A stretch of DNA of 60,000 nt from positions 12,709,001 through 12,769,000 of the forward strand of contig NC_079875.1 in the NCBI RefSeq assembly GCF_029227915.1, written 5' to 3'. Each line of letters opens with the position of its first letter. Position 1 is the stretch's first letter. Under the pieces are notes generated by a model that made no database searches, had not been told where the DNA came from, and saw only the letters and a program-made list of their open reading frames with translations. A program made the position numbers and the translations under genes. This stretch comes from Hydractinia symbiolongicarpus (Eukaryota > Cnidaria > Hydrozoa > Anthoathecata > Hydractiniidae). Below, piece by piece: positions 58,726 to 60,000 of this stretch.

Positions 58726-59686
58726 TCAACATGAGGTCCAAAAATGCATGTTTTTTGTTCCATTTGGACTTATGGGTATGATATCCGTCATGTTGGCCAA
58801 GCATCTGCACACGTTGGGGTGATAAGAAATCCCATTGTAAAAGTTATTATAATGTTCCGTTTGGTATCTATAGCAAATACTAATACATTCTGTCATAGTA
58901 TCAGCACCTTTGCTATAAATTCTTGCAGCAACTGGAATTCCATCCTCTTCGACGCATTGTGCTAAAATTTAAAAGAACTTGAGGTAAATCACCAACAAAA
59001 ATATCTTACAAACATTGTGTTAAAAAAGAGTAATGATAAAAAAAACATTTACTCTTTCTTTTTAATAATATAAATACCAAATCGGTATTCGAGAAACAAC
59101 AGCTCCTCTAGTACCGAGCATTTTTCGTCACTGTGGAATTCTGCCGCCTACCTTCTCTCTTGCAGCCAGTATCCTTTTGATTAGCCTTCTTTGTTATGAC
59201 TTTTAAATATACTATTTACCGATTTTTATACTGATCTGTTAGACCTACCAAATTTTTAGTTCCCACACTTGCAAAAGCAATATTTCACTGCCACTACGCC
59301 CTAAATAAAATCCTTGAAATCGGTATAATGTAATACCTATTCAGCGCTTAGCTTCGAGGAAAGGCCCAATTGGAGTTCGAGGGGGGGGGGGGGCGTTGTA
59401 AGCTTACCCCAGCGGGTCCGTGTCAGTGCACAAAAATTAACGCACCCTAGCAGTTGAATTGGCTTAAAAATCAAATGAAAAGCTTATCCATCTAAGTTGG
59501 CAAAGTTGTTACTTTCACTTAAAATTGTTTTTTTTTCTTTTCTTACAGCATAAACAATATACCTGATACTAGTAACTTTGTAAACTAACTTATCCAGCCA
59601 TTTTGTGCTAGTATAGAAATGTCAACTTGTAGAGTGTACGAAGCTTCACGACTGCCATCTTCTTCACCGAATTCACAAGTGTATGT
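58726..59686 (-). CDS. 3' end of a gene with an Ig-like domain and a Cys-rich PAN/WSC-like module
   Basis: Two exons. 59686-59590 reads TYTCEFGEEDGSREASYTLQ and continues VDISILAQNGWI: the F and G strands of an Ig-like domain. 58961-58726 reads QCVEEDGIPVAARIYSKGAD, then TECISICYRY, YNGISYHPNVCRC and FWTSC before TGA. The CxxxC, YxGxxY and CxC spacing resembles PAN/apple or WSC modules. The donor GGATAA|GTTAGT and acceptor TTTTAG agree in phase. An AATAAA lies on the minus strand at 58685-58680, 41 bases after the stop, supporting the 3' end. The gene begins beyond 60000. The start of the first exon is uncertain. A strong GTAAG donor just after the TGA suggests an alternative isoform is conceivable. 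Confidence 0.55.
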
Positions 59687-60000
59687 CTGAATCACCCAAA
59701 TAATGGTCTTGGATTGGTCAGCCGGTTAAAGAGAATTTTGCACCAGCTGGACTGCAGCAAAACTTGGACCAGAAAATATTATGCCCTGAAAGATGCGCGT
59801 TTTGCACCAGTTAAAGTGATGTAAAAGGTAAAGCCGAAACTGATCTGTTATCTATTGCCTATGGCTGGTCAAGTAACAACTGCAGTGAAATGTTTGAACA
59901 AAATAATAATACTTTATTAAGATTTTACTCGAAAATCAAGAAAAACTAGGGTTTTTTTGACGATTTTTGGGATTGTGCCATGCAAACTAAGTATAACCGT

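Overview
The window is AT-rich metazoan DNA with spliced genes, GT-AG introns of about 0.2-3 kb, and many short non-autonomous transposons. Gene content (an EFL1 ribosome-maturation GTPase and a full pappalysin metalloprotease) together with Helitron and Penelope-type elements suggests an early-branching animal, most likely a cnidarian. That placement is an inference; no lineage marker fixes it.

Layout. (1) 293-5328, + strand: the C-terminal ~720 codons of EFL1 in seven exons; the GTPase domain lies upstream of the window. (2) 5329-8591: convergent intergenic DNA with small foldback elements and one Helitron-type element. (3) 8592-19583, - strand: a complete pappalysin (PAPP-A-like) gene in 11 exons whose phases all join into a 1,575-residue reading frame. 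(4) About 19.6-40.2 kb: no gene recognised; it holds a 183-bp tandem repeat, a ~780-bp inverted-repeat transposon, a five-copy 910-bp macrosatellite (32461-36975) and a Helitron-type element. (5) 40220-56432, - strand: exons of a large unrecognised, probably extracellular protein. Its introns hold a 222-bp foldback, degenerate repeats, a 1.6-1.85 kb tandem duplication that copies one coding exon, a nest of abutting Helitron-type elements, a Penelope-like retroelement, a tRNA-derived SINE and a TTAA-flanked foldback. (6) 58726-59686, - strand: the last two visible exons of another gene (end of an Ig-like domain plus a Cys-rich PAN/WSC-like module).

The genes do not form an obvious pathway. EFL1 acts in cytoplasmic 60S subunit maturation. 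The pappalysin is a secreted protease. The two right-hand genes look like secreted or surface proteins. The features most worth checking are the 910-bp array (each unit carries a strong hairpin followed by a T-run), the duplicated exon whose phase forbids using both copies in one transcript, and the Helitron nest.
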